A DNA stretch of 64,000 nucleotides from an uncultured Planctomycetota bacterium (GTDB lineage Bacteria > Planctomycetota > Phycisphaerae > UBA1845 > UTPLA1): NCBI GenBank assembly GCA_900696465.1, contig CAADGE010000048.1, positions 186,001 through 250,000 on the forward strand. The letters are read 5' to 3'. The position numbers were made by a program, and so were the translations under genes. The stretch's first letter is position 1; every line of letters begins with the position of its first letter. The notes under the pieces are model-generated. The model made no database searches. It was not told the DNA's origin and saw nothing but the letters and a program-made list of their open reading frames with translations. Of the stretch, positions 43,872-52,927 are shown one piece after another.

Positions 43872-45218
43872 ATGAGTAAACCCGCTCCTCAGAATCATGC
43901 ATCGGAACTGGTCGCCCGTTTTGCCGAACTCGAACCACGGTTTACACCCGATGAAGCCGTCGCCGAAGCCGCGCGATGCCTGTTCTGTTACGACGCGCCC
44001 TGTACCAGGGCGTGTCCGACGCACATCGACGTGCCGAAATTCATCCGGCAGATTCTTCATAAGAACCCGATCGGCGCCGCCGAGACAATCTTCAACGCCA
44101 ACATCTTCGGTGGTTCCTGTGCTCGGGCATGCCCGACGGAAGTGCTCTGCGAGGGTGCCTGCGTCGACAACACGCTGCTCAAGTCGCCGGTGAAGATCGG
44201 CCGGCTTCAGCGCTTCGCCTGCGACGCGGCGCGCGACAAGAAGGTTCAATTCTTCGAGGCCGGCGCGCCCACCGGGAAGAAAGTGGCAGTCATCGGCGCG
44301 GGTCCCGCAGGTCTCACCTGCGCCCACGAACTTCGCAAGCGAGGCCACGCCGTCACCGTTTTTGAAGCTCGAGAGATGCCAGGAGGCATCAACACCTACG
44401 GCATTGCCTACTACAAGTATGACACGCAATTTGCCCTGTCAGAAGTCGAGCACGTTCTGGAAATCGGCGGCATCGATCTGCGCGTGAACACGCCCGTCAA
44501 GGCCGCGGACATTGCGAAGATGCTCGTCGAGTACGACGCCGTCTTCCTCGGCGTCGGCCTCGGTCGCACCGCATCGTTGGGTATCGAGGGCGAAGATCTG
44601 CCCGGCGTGTGGGAAGCGCTGGATTTCATCTTCCAGACGCACACCATGCCACTGGAGAAGTGCTCGTGCGGGAAGAACGTGTTGGTCATCGGCGGCGGGA
44701 ACACGGCGGTTGACGTGGCGACGGCGGCGGTGCGACTCGGCGCGGAACAGGTGACCATCGCCTACCGTCGCGGTGAATCGGACATGCCTGCGTTCAAGTA
44801 TGAGTATGAACTGACGAAGTTGGATGGAATCGCCTGGGAGTTTTTTGCGGCACCGCAGCGCGTCGTCTCTGAAGGTGGCAAGGCGGCGGGCGTCGAGTTC
44901 CTTCGCACGAAGCTCGTCGGGGAAGGCCGCAGCGCAAAACTGGAAACGATAGCCGGCTCCAACTTCGTGCTCGCGGCGGACATGATCGTCAAAGCCCTCG
45001 GTCAGGAGCCGCTGCTTGATCTGCTCAAGTCGGTGCCGGGCCTCAAGCTCGACAAGGGCAAGGTCGTCATCGATCGTGCGACGGGAGCCACGAGTGCGCC
45101 GAAACTCTTTGCCGGCGGCGACTGCATCAGCAAAGGAGGAGAAGTGGTCGACGCCGTCCAGCAAGGCAAAATCGCCGCGGGGGGGATTCACGCGATGCTC
45201 GGGAGCGCAAAGAGGTAA
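43872..45218 (+). CDS. PreT/GltD-like NAD(P)-dependent flavoprotein oxidoreductase
   Basis: A 448-residue two-dinucleotide-binding flavoprotein. The N-terminus has the Fe-S cysteines of the family: CLFCYDAPCTRACPTHIDVP and GSCARACPTEVLCEGAC, which bind two [4Fe-4S] clusters. Next are an FAD-binding GAGPAGLTCAHELRKRGHAVTVFE fingerprint (with GxGxxG), an NAD(P)-binding VIGGGNTAVDVA fingerprint and the closing LFAGGDCISKG. It best resembles the PreT subunit of dihydropyrimidine dehydrogenase or the small subunit of glutamate synthase; neither partner (PreA, GltB) is adjacent, so its electron acceptor is unknown. Confidence 0.88.
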   Translation: MSKPAPQNHASELVARFAELEPRFTPDEAVAEAARCLFCYDAPCTRACPTHIDVPKFIRQILHKNPIGAAETIFNANIFGGSCARACPTEVLCEGACVDNTLLKSPVKIGRLQRFACDAARDKKVQFFEAGAPTGKKVAVIGAGPAGLTCAHELRKRGHAVTVFEAREMPGGINTYGIAYYKYDTQFALSEVEHVLEIGGIDLRVNTPVKAADIAKMLVEYDAVFLGVGLGRTASLGIEGEDLPGVWEALDFIFQTHTMPLEKCSCGKNVLVIGGGNTAVDVATAAVRLGAEQVTIAYRRGESDMPAFKYEYELTKLDGIAWEFFAAPQRVVSEGGKAAGVEFLRTKLVGEGRSAKLETIAGSNFVLAADMIVKALGQEPLLDLLKSVPGLKLDKGKVVIDRATGATSAPKLFAGGDCISKGGEVVDAVQQGKIAAGGIHAMLGSAKR

Positions 45219-45266
45219 ACGGATTGAAGTGCTCTTCCGAGGGGAATCGAGAAGCCACTCCGTATC

Positions 45267-45485
45267 TTATTCGTTGGCTTCCTGGTACTCCTCTAGCCAA
45301 GCCATCTGGATCGCCTCGAGTTTGGCCTCGTTCGATGCCTTGGGGTCATCGCCGAAGTCCGGCAGCGCAACCACCCAATCGTGCAAATCTGTAAAGCGTA
45401 CCGTCAACGGATCAAGTTCCGGCATCTTCTCGTGCAGGAGTATTCCGATGTCTTCGGAGTCGAGCCAGGTCAGTTTTCGCGGCAT
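45267..45485 (-). CDS. iscX: IscX (YfhJ) Fe-S assembly adaptor
   Basis: A 72-residue acidic protein that binds IscS and modulates Fe-S assembly. The sequence is a clear IscX: LTWLDSEDIGILLHEKMPELDP, VRFTDLHDWV, and FGDDPKASNEAKLEAIQMAWLEEY. It is the last gene of the isc operon, nine bases after fdx, in the same position as in E. coli. Confidence 0.93.
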   Translation of the reverse strand: MPRKLTWLDSEDIGILLHEKMPELDPLTVRFTDLHDWVVALPDFGDDPKASNEAKLEAIQMAWLEEYQEANE

Positions 45486-45494
45486 GATGACACC

Positions 45495-45953
45495 TCAGTG
45501 GGTCGAATCGTCGTCGCGCTTTGTCGTCATTCCTTCCGCGCCGTGCGGTTCGCGGGCAAGGTTTCGATTCCAGGACGGGATTCGCACCTTTACATTGCGT
45601 GAACCGTCGGGCACACACTGGCAGCCGAGCCGACTGTTGGGCTTGAGGTCATAGGCCTCTTCCAGTTCATCCTCTTCCTGTTCGCTGGCTTCATGACAAC
45701 TCTCTAAGCCTTCGAGCACATGGACATGACACGTGCTGCACGCACAAACGCCGCCGCAGGCGTGGTCCAATTCGATGCCGTGGCCCATGCAGATATCGAG
45801 GATGCTGCCGGGCAGGCCGTGGTCTTCGTACGGAATCTTCGCCGGGTCGATCTCCAGCACGTGTTCCGTGCCTTTCTCGTCGATGATGGTCAGCGTGTAC
45901 TTCTGCTTGACTGGTGTTTCCTGGTCCTTGATGTAGGGGTTTTGACCGCCCAT
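45495..45953 (-). CDS. fdx: ISC-type [2Fe-2S] ferredoxin
   Basis: A 152-residue adrenodoxin-like ferredoxin that supplies electrons to the IscS-IscU machinery. Cluster cysteines are in ACGGVCACSTCHVHV and later in LGCQCVPDG. It has an N-terminal extension of about 18 residues and a charged C-terminal extension of about 25 residues compared with E. coli Fdx. It lies between hscA and iscX. Confidence 0.93.
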   Translation of the reverse strand: MGGQNPYIKDQETPVKQKYTLTIIDEKGTEHVLEIDPAKIPYEDHGLPGSILDICMGHGIELDHACGGVCACSTCHVHVLEGLESCHEASEQEEDELEEAYDLKPNSRLGCQCVPDGSRNVKVRIPSWNRNLAREPHGAEGMTTKRDDDSTH

Positions 45954-45997
45954 GATGTTACTCCGTCTTTGCGTATTTGCGGCGGGCCGTGCCCACT

Positions 45998-47932
45998 CTA
46001 CGACTTAACTTTCTCACGCTCAGCGCTGTCTTCACGAAGACTTTCCGTGATTGCCAGGTTCGCAAGATTGAGCGTCATCTTACCGAATTCATCCAAAGCC
46101 CGATGCAGCTTGTCGGCGTCATCGGTTGATTTCGCAAGCTTGCGGAGTACGCGAATGCTCTCCTCCAGGGACAGACGTTCTTCCGGCGGCAGCATGTGGC
46201 CGAACTTCGCCAGGGCCTGTTCCGTCTTGTGTGTGTCGAACTCGACCTGATTTCGCAGATCGATCATCCGATGCGCTGTCATGTCCTCCCGCGCGAAACG
46301 AATCGACTCCTCCTCGATGCGGCGAATTTCATCCTTCGTCAGTCCGTGCGACGGGATGACCTGGATCGACGCCTCCTTCCCGCTGCGCTGCTCGCGAGCG
46401 GTCACGTTCAGGATGCCGTTGGCGTCGATGAGGAACTGGACCTCGATCTTGGGGATTCCCGCCGGCATGGGAGGTATGCCAGACAGGTCAAAGGTCGCCA
46501 GACTGCGACAATCGGCGGCCAGTTCGCGCTCTCCCTGAAGCACGTTGATCTTCACATTTGATTGGCCGTCGACGAAGGTGGTGAACATCTCCGTCGCCTG
46601 ACAAGGGATGCGCGTGTTTCGCAGGATGAGCTTGCCCATGGCTCCGCCCATGGTCTCGATGCCGAGTGACAGCGGCGTGACATCCAGGAGGAGTGCATCG
46701 GAACGCTCGCCGGCGAGCACCTGACCTTGTACGGCGGCGCCGAGCGCCACCACTTCGTCAGGATTCAGTGCCGTGTAGGGCTTCCGTCCGAAGTATTCCT
46801 CAACGCGCCGTCGCACCAGCGGGATGCGCGTCGAACCGCCCACGAGCACGATCTGCCCGATCTGCTCCGGACGAACTTTGGCATCGGATATTGCCTGCTG
46901 ACAAGCGTTGATAGTCCGCTCGACGAGTGCGACGGTGAGCGATTCGAACTCCTGACGGGTGATCGTTCGGCGATACACGCGGCCGTCGCCCAGGTCGAGT
47001 TCGATGCTTGCGGACGCTTCCGTGCTCAGACGAATCTTCACCTGCTCGGAGAAGTTTCGCAGGGCCTGCCGCGTTGTCGGTGAATCGATGTCGACGCCGT
47101 ACTGTTCGTGAATCTCCCGCTGGACGAGAAGGGTGATCGCTCGATCAAAATCGTCGCCGCCCAGATGTGTGTCGCCGTAGGTGGAGATCACCTCAAACAC
47201 ATCGCCGGTCAGTCGAAGGATGCTGATGTCGAACGTTCCGCCGCCGAGGTCATAGACCGCGATGATCGAACCATCCGGGGGCGCTTGCGACCCGCCCAAT
47301 GCGTCGGATTCACTCGTGCATTTCGCTTTGTCGCCAATCGGCAGACTTCGAGCACGCAGCTTCTGTTTCGGCACTTCTCGCAATCCGATTCCATAGGCGA
47401 GGGCCGCGGCCGTCGGCTCGTTGACAATGCGGACGACCTCCAGACCGGCGAGCTTGCCCGCGTCGCGCGTCGCCTGCCGTTGGGCGTCGTCAAAGTACGC
47501 CGGCACGGTGATGACCGCTTTTCGCAGAGGACGGCCGAAGTGCTTTTCGGCACGGGCCTTCAGTTCGCGAAGGATCAGGGCGGAAATCTCCTGCGGCGTG
47601 AGAAGTTCGCCATCGATGTCGATCTTGATCACGTCGCGCTGGCCGGGCACGACGCGGTACGCCAGATAAGGCAGTTCCTTCTCGAGGTCCTTAATGCCCA
47701 GACCCATGAGCCGCTTGATCGAGTAGATCGTATGCAGCGGGTTTTCGACCGCATGACGCCGCGCTTCCCAGCCAATGGTCACCTTGCCGTCCGGAGCAAA
47801 AGCGATCACCGAGGGCACGCGGCCTTCGCCGTCCGCATCGCGGATGACCTGCGGGCCGCGCGCATCGGCATAGGCGACGAGCGAAAACGTCGTGCCGAGA
47901 TCGATTCCGAGGATGAGTTCACCGGTGCTCAT
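45998..47932 (-). CDS. hscA: HscA, specialised Hsp70 chaperone for Fe-S transfer
   Basis: A 644-residue Hsp70 that receives IscU-bound clusters with HscB. ATPase signatures are intact: [30 protein letters not shown] and [21 protein letters not shown]. The C-terminal peptide-binding domain ([15 protein letters not shown]-like, here [21 protein letters not shown]) is followed by the helical lid. An insert of about 25 residues ([20 protein letters not shown]) lies in the nucleotide-binding domain just before the DLGGGTFD strand. Its operon position identifies it as HscA rather than DnaK. Confidence 0.92.
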   Translation of the reverse strand: MSTGELILGIDLGTTFSLVAYADARGPQVIRDADGEGRVPSVIAFAPDGKVTIGWEARRHAVENPLHTIYSIKRLMGLGIKDLEKELPYLAYRVVPGQRDVIKIDIDGELLTPQEISALILRELKARAEKHFGRPLRKAVITVPAYFDDAQRQATRDAGKLAGLEVVRIVNEPTAAALAYGIGLREVPKQKLRARSLPIGDKAKCTSESDALGGSQAPPDGSIIAVYDLGGGTFDISILRLTGDVFEVISTYGDTHLGGDDFDRAITLLVQREIHEQYGVDIDSPTTRQALRNFSEQVKIRLSTEASASIELDLGDGRVYRRTITRQEFESLTVALVERTINACQQAISDAKVRPEQIGQIVLVGGSTRIPLVRRRVEEYFGRKPYTALNPDEVVALGAAVQGQVLAGERSDALLLDVTPLSLGIETMGGAMGKLILRNTRIPCQATEMFTTFVDGQSNVKINVLQGERELAADCRSLATFDLSGIPPMPAGIPKIEVQFLIDANGILNVTAREQRSGKEASIQVIPSHGLTKDEIRRIEEESIRFAREDMTAHRMIDLRNQVEFDTHKTEQALAKFGHMLPPEERLSLEESIRVLRKLAKSTDDADKLHRALDEFGKMTLNLANLAITESLREDSAEREKVKS

Positions 47933-47950
47933 TCAAGTACAATGCCGGCT

Positions 47951-48568
47951 TCACAACTGCGCAAGCAGATTATCCAGATACTTCATCGCGTTGAGTTGCA
48001 TTCGCAACTCCCCTTTTATCGCATCGGAGTCGTTTGCAGTCAGCTCGGCACACAGATCGCTGATTCGCTGCTGAGCGGCCCTGCGGTCTTTCTCGATCGT
48101 CGCCCGCATCGTAGAGAGCGCTGCTGTATCACCACCAGCGCGGGCGTCTTCAATTTCTTCTCGTAGCATCATCACCTTGCCGAGCAGGTCCGGCGGGACG
48201 CGCTTGTCCTCTGCTGACGACTTACCGCCGGAAGATTCCAGCAGGTATTCCGCCCGTCGGTGCGGGTCACGAAGCACGTCGTAGGCCTGGTTGATGGCCG
48301 CCGAGGCACGCAGGGCGAAGGACTGCATCTCCGGCCCTGCACCGCCGAAACGGTCGGGATGGATGTTTCGGCTGATGGCCAGATACTTACTGTTAAGCTC
48401 GGCTTCGTCGATGTGATAGCGCCTTGTCAGCCCGAAAAGCTCAAAGTAATCGGCTCCCTGTACGTGCGCCAGCAGGGAATGACAGTCGGCGCAGACCAGC
48501 GGTGCCTGTTGCAGGACCTCGCAGGTCGCGCACTTGGTCGGCATCACGGTCAGGGTGTTGTCGGTCAT
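47951..48568 (-). CDS. hscB: HscB co-chaperone with N-terminal zinc-binding motif
   Basis: A 205-residue J-domain protein that delivers IscU to HscA. The J-domain has ADYFELFGLTRRYHIDEAEL and the HPD motif in NIHPDRFGG. Before it are two CxxC pairs (KCATCEV, VCADCHS), which are absent from E. coli HscB but present in the eukaryotic HSC20 and some bacterial forms; they probably bind zinc. The C-terminal helical bundle is the IscU-binding part. It is 18 bases upstream of hscA. Confidence 0.93.
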   Translation of the reverse strand: MTDNTLTVMPTKCATCEVLQQAPLVCADCHSLLAHVQGADYFELFGLTRRYHIDEAELNSKYLAISRNIHPDRFGGAGPEMQSFALRASAAINQAYDVLRDPHRRAEYLLESSGGKSSAEDKRVPPDLLGKVMMLREEIEDARAGGDTAALSTMRATIEKDRRAAQQRISDLCAELTANDSDAIKGELRMQLNAMKYLDNLLAQL

Positions 48569-48701
48569 GGAACTAGCGTCAGTCTCACAGAAACATTCGG
48601 CCCGCCTGCGGCCAGCCGTGGGGGGCGGCGCTCTCAGGCGGGCCGACATCGCGCCGCGTCTATTAACGATGCGGGCGAACATCCTCTCTCCGCGTCTGGT
48701 C

Positions 48702-49031
48702 TTACGCGCTGAAACTGCTGCCGCAACCACACGTGTGGGTGGCGTTGGGATTATTAAAGACGAAGCCGCGCCCCATGATCTCATCCTTGAAGTCCACCGA
48801 CGTACCTTGCAGGTAGATGTGGCTCTTGGGGTCGCAGACGACTTTGACGCCATTCACATCCCACTGCTCGTCGTTTTCGCTAACGTGTTCGGTGAGGTCA
48901 AGCGTGTAGGAGAAGCCGCTGCAGCCGCCGCCCTTGACGCCGACGCGCAGGTAGGTCTTCTCCGGATCCAGACTCTGTTGCTGGATGATCGTCTTAACTT
49001 CGCTTACGGCTCGGTCCGTTATGGTCACCAT
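48702..49031 (-). CDS. iscA: IscA-type A-type Fe-S carrier
   Basis: A 109-residue HesB/IscA-family carrier. The three cluster cysteines are present: GGGCSGFSY and the CGCGSSF tail. The position between iscU and hscB identifies it as the ISC-linked A-type carrier. Confidence 0.93.
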   Translation of the reverse strand: MVTITDRAVSEVKTIIQQQSLDPEKTYLRVGVKGGGCSGFSYTLDLTEHVSENDEQWDVNGVKVVCDPKSHIYLQGTSVDFKDEIMGRGFVFNNPNATHTCGCGSSFSA

Positions 49032-49111
49032 GGCTTATTGACTCCTTTGCCCGCCGAAACGTACGGACGAGGCAAGAAAAAACGGTTGATGCTATAGCCG
49101 GCGGTTCGACG

Positions 49112-49531
49112 TCAGTGTGCGCCCGCCGCAGCCGGATGGGCACCGGCGCTTTGTCCCTGCTTGGTTTTGTAGTCGTTGATCGCGGCGCGGATGGCGTCCT
49201 CGGCCAGCACGCTGCAATGAATCTTCACAGGCGGAAGCGACAGCTCCCGAACGATCTCTGTGTTCTTGATCTGCAAGGCCTCGTCCACCGTTTTGCCTTT
49301 GACCCACTCGGTGGCCAGCGAGCTTGAAGCGATCGCCGAGCCGCAGCCGAAGGTCTTGAACTTGGCGTCCACGATCCGCCCGGATTCGTCACACTTGATC
49401 TGAAGCTTCATCACGTCACCACACTCCGGCGCGCCGACGATGCCCGTACCGACGTTCGGGTCATTTTTGTCAAGCGATCCGACGTTTCGCGGGTGTTCGT
49501 AGTGATCTACGACTTTGTCACTGTATGCCAT
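49112..49531 (-). CDS. iscU: IscU Fe-S scaffold
   Basis: The 139-residue scaffold on which clusters are built. Cysteine ligands: APECGDVMKLQIK, FGCGSAIASSS and IHCSVLAEDAIRAA. The start HYEHPRNVGSLDKND is typical. The conserved LPPVK segment recognised by HscA is also visible (SLPPVKIHC). The C-terminus has a short Ala/His-rich tail (QSAGAHPAAAGAH) not found in E. coli IscU. Confidence 0.96.
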   Translation of the reverse strand: MAYSDKVVDHYEHPRNVGSLDKNDPNVGTGIVGAPECGDVMKLQIKCDESGRIVDAKFKTFGCGSAIASSSLATEWVKGKTVDEALQIKNTEIVRELSLPPVKIHCSVLAEDAIRAAINDYKTKQGQSAGAHPAAAGAH

Positions 49532-49601
49532 TTCAGTTACTCCTGCCTGTTCGGCGGTTTATTATCTTACTCGTTCAATCGCTTGCCGTTAAAGGGCTCC
49601 G

Positions 49602-50816
49602 TTAGTGTGCCGCCCACTGGACGGTGCTCAGGTCGATTCCTTCCTGTGCCATTTCGTACAAGGGGCTCATTTCCCGCAGCTTCTCGACGGCGACGCAGAC
49701 ACGCTCGATCGCGTAGTCGATTTCCTGCTCCGTCGTGAAGCGGCCGATCGAGAAGCGGATCGAGCTGTGGGCCAGGTCATCTCCTAGCCCCAATGCCTTG
49801 AGGACGTAGCTCGGCTCCAGCGATGCACTGGTGCAGGCCGAGCCGCTGGATACCGCGATGTCGCTGAAGCCCATCATCAGCGATTCACCTTCGACGTAGA
49901 GGAAGCTGATGTTCAGGTTGTTCGGGATGCGCTGCGTCGGATGACCGTTGAGGTAAATCTCCGGCAGGCGATTGAAGAGCCCATCCTTGAGCCGGTTGCG
50001 AAGCCGTGTGACATTTTCGATTTCGTGCGACTGGTTCTGCACACACAGTTCCGCCGCCTTGCCCATGCCGACGATGCCGGGGACGTTCAGCGTGCCGCTG
50101 CGCATGCCGCGCTCGTGGCCGCCGCCGTGGACCACCGGCTCGCAGCGGACGCGTGGCTTCTTGCGACGCACATACAGCGCGCCGACGCCCTTGGGGCCGT
50201 AAATCTTGTGTCCAGAGCAGGAGAGCAGGTCGATTCCCATCTGCTCCACGTCGATCGGCTGCTTGGCGAAGGTCTGGCAGGCATCAACATGGAAAAGTAC
50301 CTCGCGCTCTTTGCAGAGCTTGCCGATCTCACCGATCGGGTTAATCGTGCCGACTTCGTTGTTGCCATGCATGATCGTCACCAGGATCGTCTGGTCGGTC
50401 ATCGCCTCGCGCACCTGCTCGGCGTGGACCATGCCGTACTTGTCAACGGGCAGAAACGTCACGCGGAAGCCGTTCTGTTCGAGATACTTGCAAGGATCGA
50501 TGACCGCTTTGTGTTCAATCACGTTGGTGATGATGTGATTGCCCTTGTCGCGGTACATGTTCGCCACGCCCTTAATGGCGATGTTATTCGACTCCGTCGC
50601 GCCGCTCGTCCAGATGATTTCCTTGGACGTGGCGCCGATGGCCGAGGCCACCTGTTCGCGGGCCTTCTCGACAGCTTCCTCGGCCTGCCAGCCGAACGCG
50701 TGATTCCGGCTCGCAGCGTTGCCGAAGCGGTCCTTGAAGTAGGGCAGCATCTCTTCCAGCACGCGCGGATCGACTGGCGTGGTTGCGTTGTAATCCATGT
50801 AAATGGGCAGCTTCAT
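49602..50816 (-). CDS. iscS: IscS cysteine desulfurase
   Basis: The 404-residue PLP-dependent enzyme that releases sulfur from cysteine. The PLP lysine is in [14 protein letters not shown] and the catalytic cysteine in [17 protein letters not shown]. Other blocks: [16 protein letters not shown] and [12 protein letters not shown]. Length equals the E. coli enzyme (404). The ATG overlaps the iscR stop by four bases. Confidence 0.97.
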   Translation of the reverse strand: MKLPIYMDYNATTPVDPRVLEEMLPYFKDRFGNAASRNHAFGWQAEEAVEKAREQVASAIGATSKEIIWTSGATESNNIAIKGVANMYRDKGNHIITNVIEHKAVIDPCKYLEQNGFRVTFLPVDKYGMVHAEQVREAMTDQTILVTIMHGNNEVGTINPIGEIGKLCKEREVLFHVDACQTFAKQPIDVEQMGIDLLSCSGHKIYGPKGVGALYVRRKKPRVRCEPVVHGGGHERGMRSGTLNVPGIVGMGKAAELCVQNQSHEIENVTRLRNRLKDGLFNRLPEIYLNGHPTQRIPNNLNISFLYVEGESLMMGFSDIAVSSGSACTSASLEPSYVLKALGLGDDLAHSSIRFSIGRFTTEQEIDYAIERVCVAVEKLREMSPLYEMAQEGIDLSTVQWAAH

Positions 50817-51295
50817 GGGGTGGACTCCATTCGGACCGTATGACCTTCAACCGAGACTTCGACACTCTGATCCGCGTAGTCGCGATCGTAGGCGATGTCG
50901 GCGAGGGTGACCTTGTTCAAAAAATCCGACAACTTCTCGTGTATCTTGCGAATCGGTCGCGAGACCGGGCAACACTCCAGCAGGTCGCATGCGTGTTCGC
51001 CCTGATCGGCATCGCTGGCGCACTGCACAAAACGCACCGGGCCTTCGATGGTCTCAATGATCGCGCCGAGGGTGATGCGATCCGCCGGCAGTGCCAGCGT
51101 ATAGCCACCCTTGACGCCGCGCATGGATCGAATCAACTCGCCCTGTGCCAGTTCCTTCAGAACCTTGATCAACAGTGCAGGCGGAACGCTGAAACGCCGC
51201 GCGATCTCTCGCGCGTTCACCAGTTGCCCCGGCTTTCGCGCCATGTCTGCCAAAGCGATGATGGCGTAATCCGTTTTCTTGGTCAGCGCGAACAT
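50813..51295 (-). CDS. iscR: IscR, Rrf2-family Fe-S-sensing repressor
   Basis: A 160-residue Rrf2 regulator heading the isc operon. The winged helix begins [21 protein letters not shown] and continues through [24 protein letters not shown] cluster-binding loop is present with four cysteines ([18 protein letters not shown]), close to the IscR pattern; the extra Cys pair makes ligand assignment uncertain. It likely represses its own operon when holding a [2Fe-2S] cluster, acting at the inverted repeat in the promoter. Confidence 0.92.
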   Translation of the reverse strand: MFALTKKTDYAIIALADMARKPGQLVNAREIARRFSVPPALLIKVLKELAQGELIRSMRGVKGGYTLALPADRITLGAIIETIEGPVRFVQCASDADQGEHACDLLECCPVSRPIRKIHEKLSDFLNKVTLADIAYDRDYADQSVEVSVEGHTVRMESTP

Positions 51296-51343
51296 TTCAG
51301 GAACTCCCCAGTGTGCGAACTCCTGAACACACCAGTCCCGTAG

Positions 51344-51372
51344 AATATAGTACCGAAAAGGTACTCATTCAA
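51344..51372 (-). promoter_or_regulatory. isc operon promoter with IscR-type operator in the spacer
   Basis: On the minus strand TTGAAT (51372-51367), 17-base spacer, TATATT (51349-51344). The inverted repeat AGTACC-N5-GGTACT (51349-51365) fills the spacer almost exactly. A protein bound there would block RNA polymerase. Transcription should start near 51337, about 40 bases before iscR. Confidence 0.7.
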
Positions 51373-51620
51373 GTTGAAAAGCGAGGAAATTAGAACTTCC
51401 TTGTCCGCTTCTAATACATTGTGAAGTATGTGGTTATGGATGTCGGTTGAGCCGATTCAATCACGATGTCAGATGTACGCATATTCTCGCAGTCCTTATC
51501 GATCAGTGAGAAGTAATGATTGTGAGCCGGAGACATTGGGAGCATGAGTGCACTCGGACAAGTTGAATGGGATGCGGAAATGCCCTACAAATGCGAGTGG
51601 GCGTTTCGACGCGTCCCCAC

Positions 51621-51693
51621 AGCGGCGTAGCTCAGTTGGCAGAGCAAGGGATTCATAAGCCCTGGGTCGCCGGTTCAAGTCCGGCCGCCGCTA
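51621..51693 (+). tRNA. tRNA-Met (anticodon CAT), elongator type
   Basis: A 73-base cloverleaf: acceptor AGCGGCG/CGCCGCT, D-stem GCTC/GAGC, anticodon loop TTCATAA, T-stem GCCGG/CCGGC with loop TTCAAGT, discriminator A. The first base pair (A-T) and lack of the C-A mismatch rule out an initiator; a CAT-reading tRNA-Ile is the alternative. The 3' CCA is not encoded. Confidence 0.9.
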
Positions 51694-51711
51694 GTTCTCC
51701 CGGATGTTCGT

Positions 51712-52209
51712 ATGACACGCCTTGAATTGCTCATCGACCGGCTACAGACCGCGCGGAAGTGGACGAAGAGTCTGCTCGCCGACATCGAGGAGGATCGCTG
51801 GTTTGAGATGCCGGCGGCGGGTGTCGGACACGTGGCATGGCAGGTCGGGCATCTCGCCGCGTCGCAAATCGTGCTCATTCACGTGCGCTGTTTCGATATG
51901 GCCTACACCGATGTCGCGCCGGATGCGATTCGCACCAGTTTCGGCCGCGGATCGACGCCGGTCGCTGGTCCGGCCGCGTATCCGCCGCTGACTGAGATTC
52001 GTTCGCTGTTTGACCGTATTCATGACGACGCGGTTCGGCGGATAGGGGGAATGACGGACTGCGAACTGGATGAGCGCGCCGGGCAGGAACCGCACCCGCT
52101 CTTTTCGGACAAGGCCGGCGCGATCGGGACGGCCGCGCTGCACGAGACTTTTCACGCCGGGCAACTTGCCATGATCCGTCGCATCTTCGGCAAGGCGCCA
52201 CTGCGATAA
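51712..52209 (+). CDS. DinB/YfiT-like metal-binding protein
   Basis: A 165-residue four-helix-bundle protein. The three potential metal-ligand histidines of the DinB fold are visible: GHVAWQVGHLA near residue 40 and HETFHAGQLAMIRR near 145. DinB-like proteins include thiol-dependent transferases and DNA-damage-inducible proteins; the exact activity here is unknown. It starts 19 bases after the tRNA. Confidence 0.8.
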   Translation: MTRLELLIDRLQTARKWTKSLLADIEEDRWFEMPAAGVGHVAWQVGHLAASQIVLIHVRCFDMAYTDVAPDAIRTSFGRGSTPVAGPAAYPPLTEIRSLFDRIHDDAVRRIGGMTDCELDERAGQEPHPLFSDKAGAIGTAALHETFHAGQLAMIRRIFGKAPLR

Positions 52210-52217
52210 ACGTGTAA

Positions 52218-52871
52218 CTATGCGCCGGTCGGGGCGGCAGAGGCCGACTGGGCCCCGCGCTCCTCTTTTCGCACGATTTCACGCACCCGTTTGAGGGCTT
52301 CGACATACGGCTCGCCGATGGCCCGTTCTTCGGCAGTCGTGTTCTGCATGATCCATTTCTGGAGTTCGTCCTGGCTCTTGGGGGCATCGCCACGGAAGCT
52401 GGCGGCGACACGCTTCGTGAACTCGGCCTGCGCGGCATATTGATCCAGCCGCTCGCGGATGAATTTGTCGCGTGCGGCGGGCGAGTCCTGCTGGGCATAG
52501 CGCCGGGCATCGTCAATGAAGGCGCGCTTGGCCTGTCGAACGACAACCGCAGTGAAGTTCTTGCGAACATCGTCGCTCAGATTGTCCATGCATTCCTTGA
52601 GTTCCTGATCGCGGCCCTCCTGTTGAAGATGGGCCTTCCACTGGTCGAGGAACTGCTGCTGCTCGATCTGCGTCAGTCGTCCGAGGCCGCGGTCGCTGGC
52701 GATGTAGGTGACGATTTCCGTGGCGCGGGCGGTGGCCAGGTCGGGCTGCGCGGGTGTCATGGCGATGTCATAGCCGAACCAACCGCCGATCAGCAGCAGG
52801 CCCGCCACGCCGCCGGCCACGGCGGCGGGGCGATGTCGTCGGAGGGTATGTTTCACTTCACCGGTGGTCAT
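52218..52871 (-). CDS. Single-pass membrane protein of unknown function
   Basis: A 217-residue protein: one transmembrane segment near the N-terminus (AAVAGGVAGLLLIGGWFGYDI), then a helical, charged, extracytoplasmic domain rich in Gln and Glu/Arg pairs (QIEQQQFLDQWKAHLQQ, KRAFIDDARRYAQQD, ERAIGEPYVEALKRVREIV). The start has a GGAG site. I do not recognise the family. It ends nine bases from the convergent DinB-like gene. Confidence 0.7.
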   Translation of the reverse strand: MTTGEVKHTLRRHRPAAVAGGVAGLLLIGGWFGYDIAMTPAQPDLATARATEIVTYIASDRGLGRLTQIEQQQFLDQWKAHLQQEGRDQELKECMDNLSDDVRKNFTAVVVRQAKRAFIDDARRYAQQDSPAARDKFIRERLDQYAAQAEFTKRVAASFRGDAPKSQDELQKWIMQNTTAEERAIGEPYVEALKRVREIVRKEERGAQSASAAPTGA

Positions 52872-52927
52872 TGTGCGTGTTCTCCATGATGCAACAGGCA
52901 AGTGGCTTTGTGTCGGAGTACATCATC

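Noticed and set aside
51621-51693. Initiator tRNA-Met
   Set aside because: The first acceptor pair is A-T rather than the C-A mismatch of initiators, and the anticodon stem lacks three consecutive G-C pairs next to the loop.
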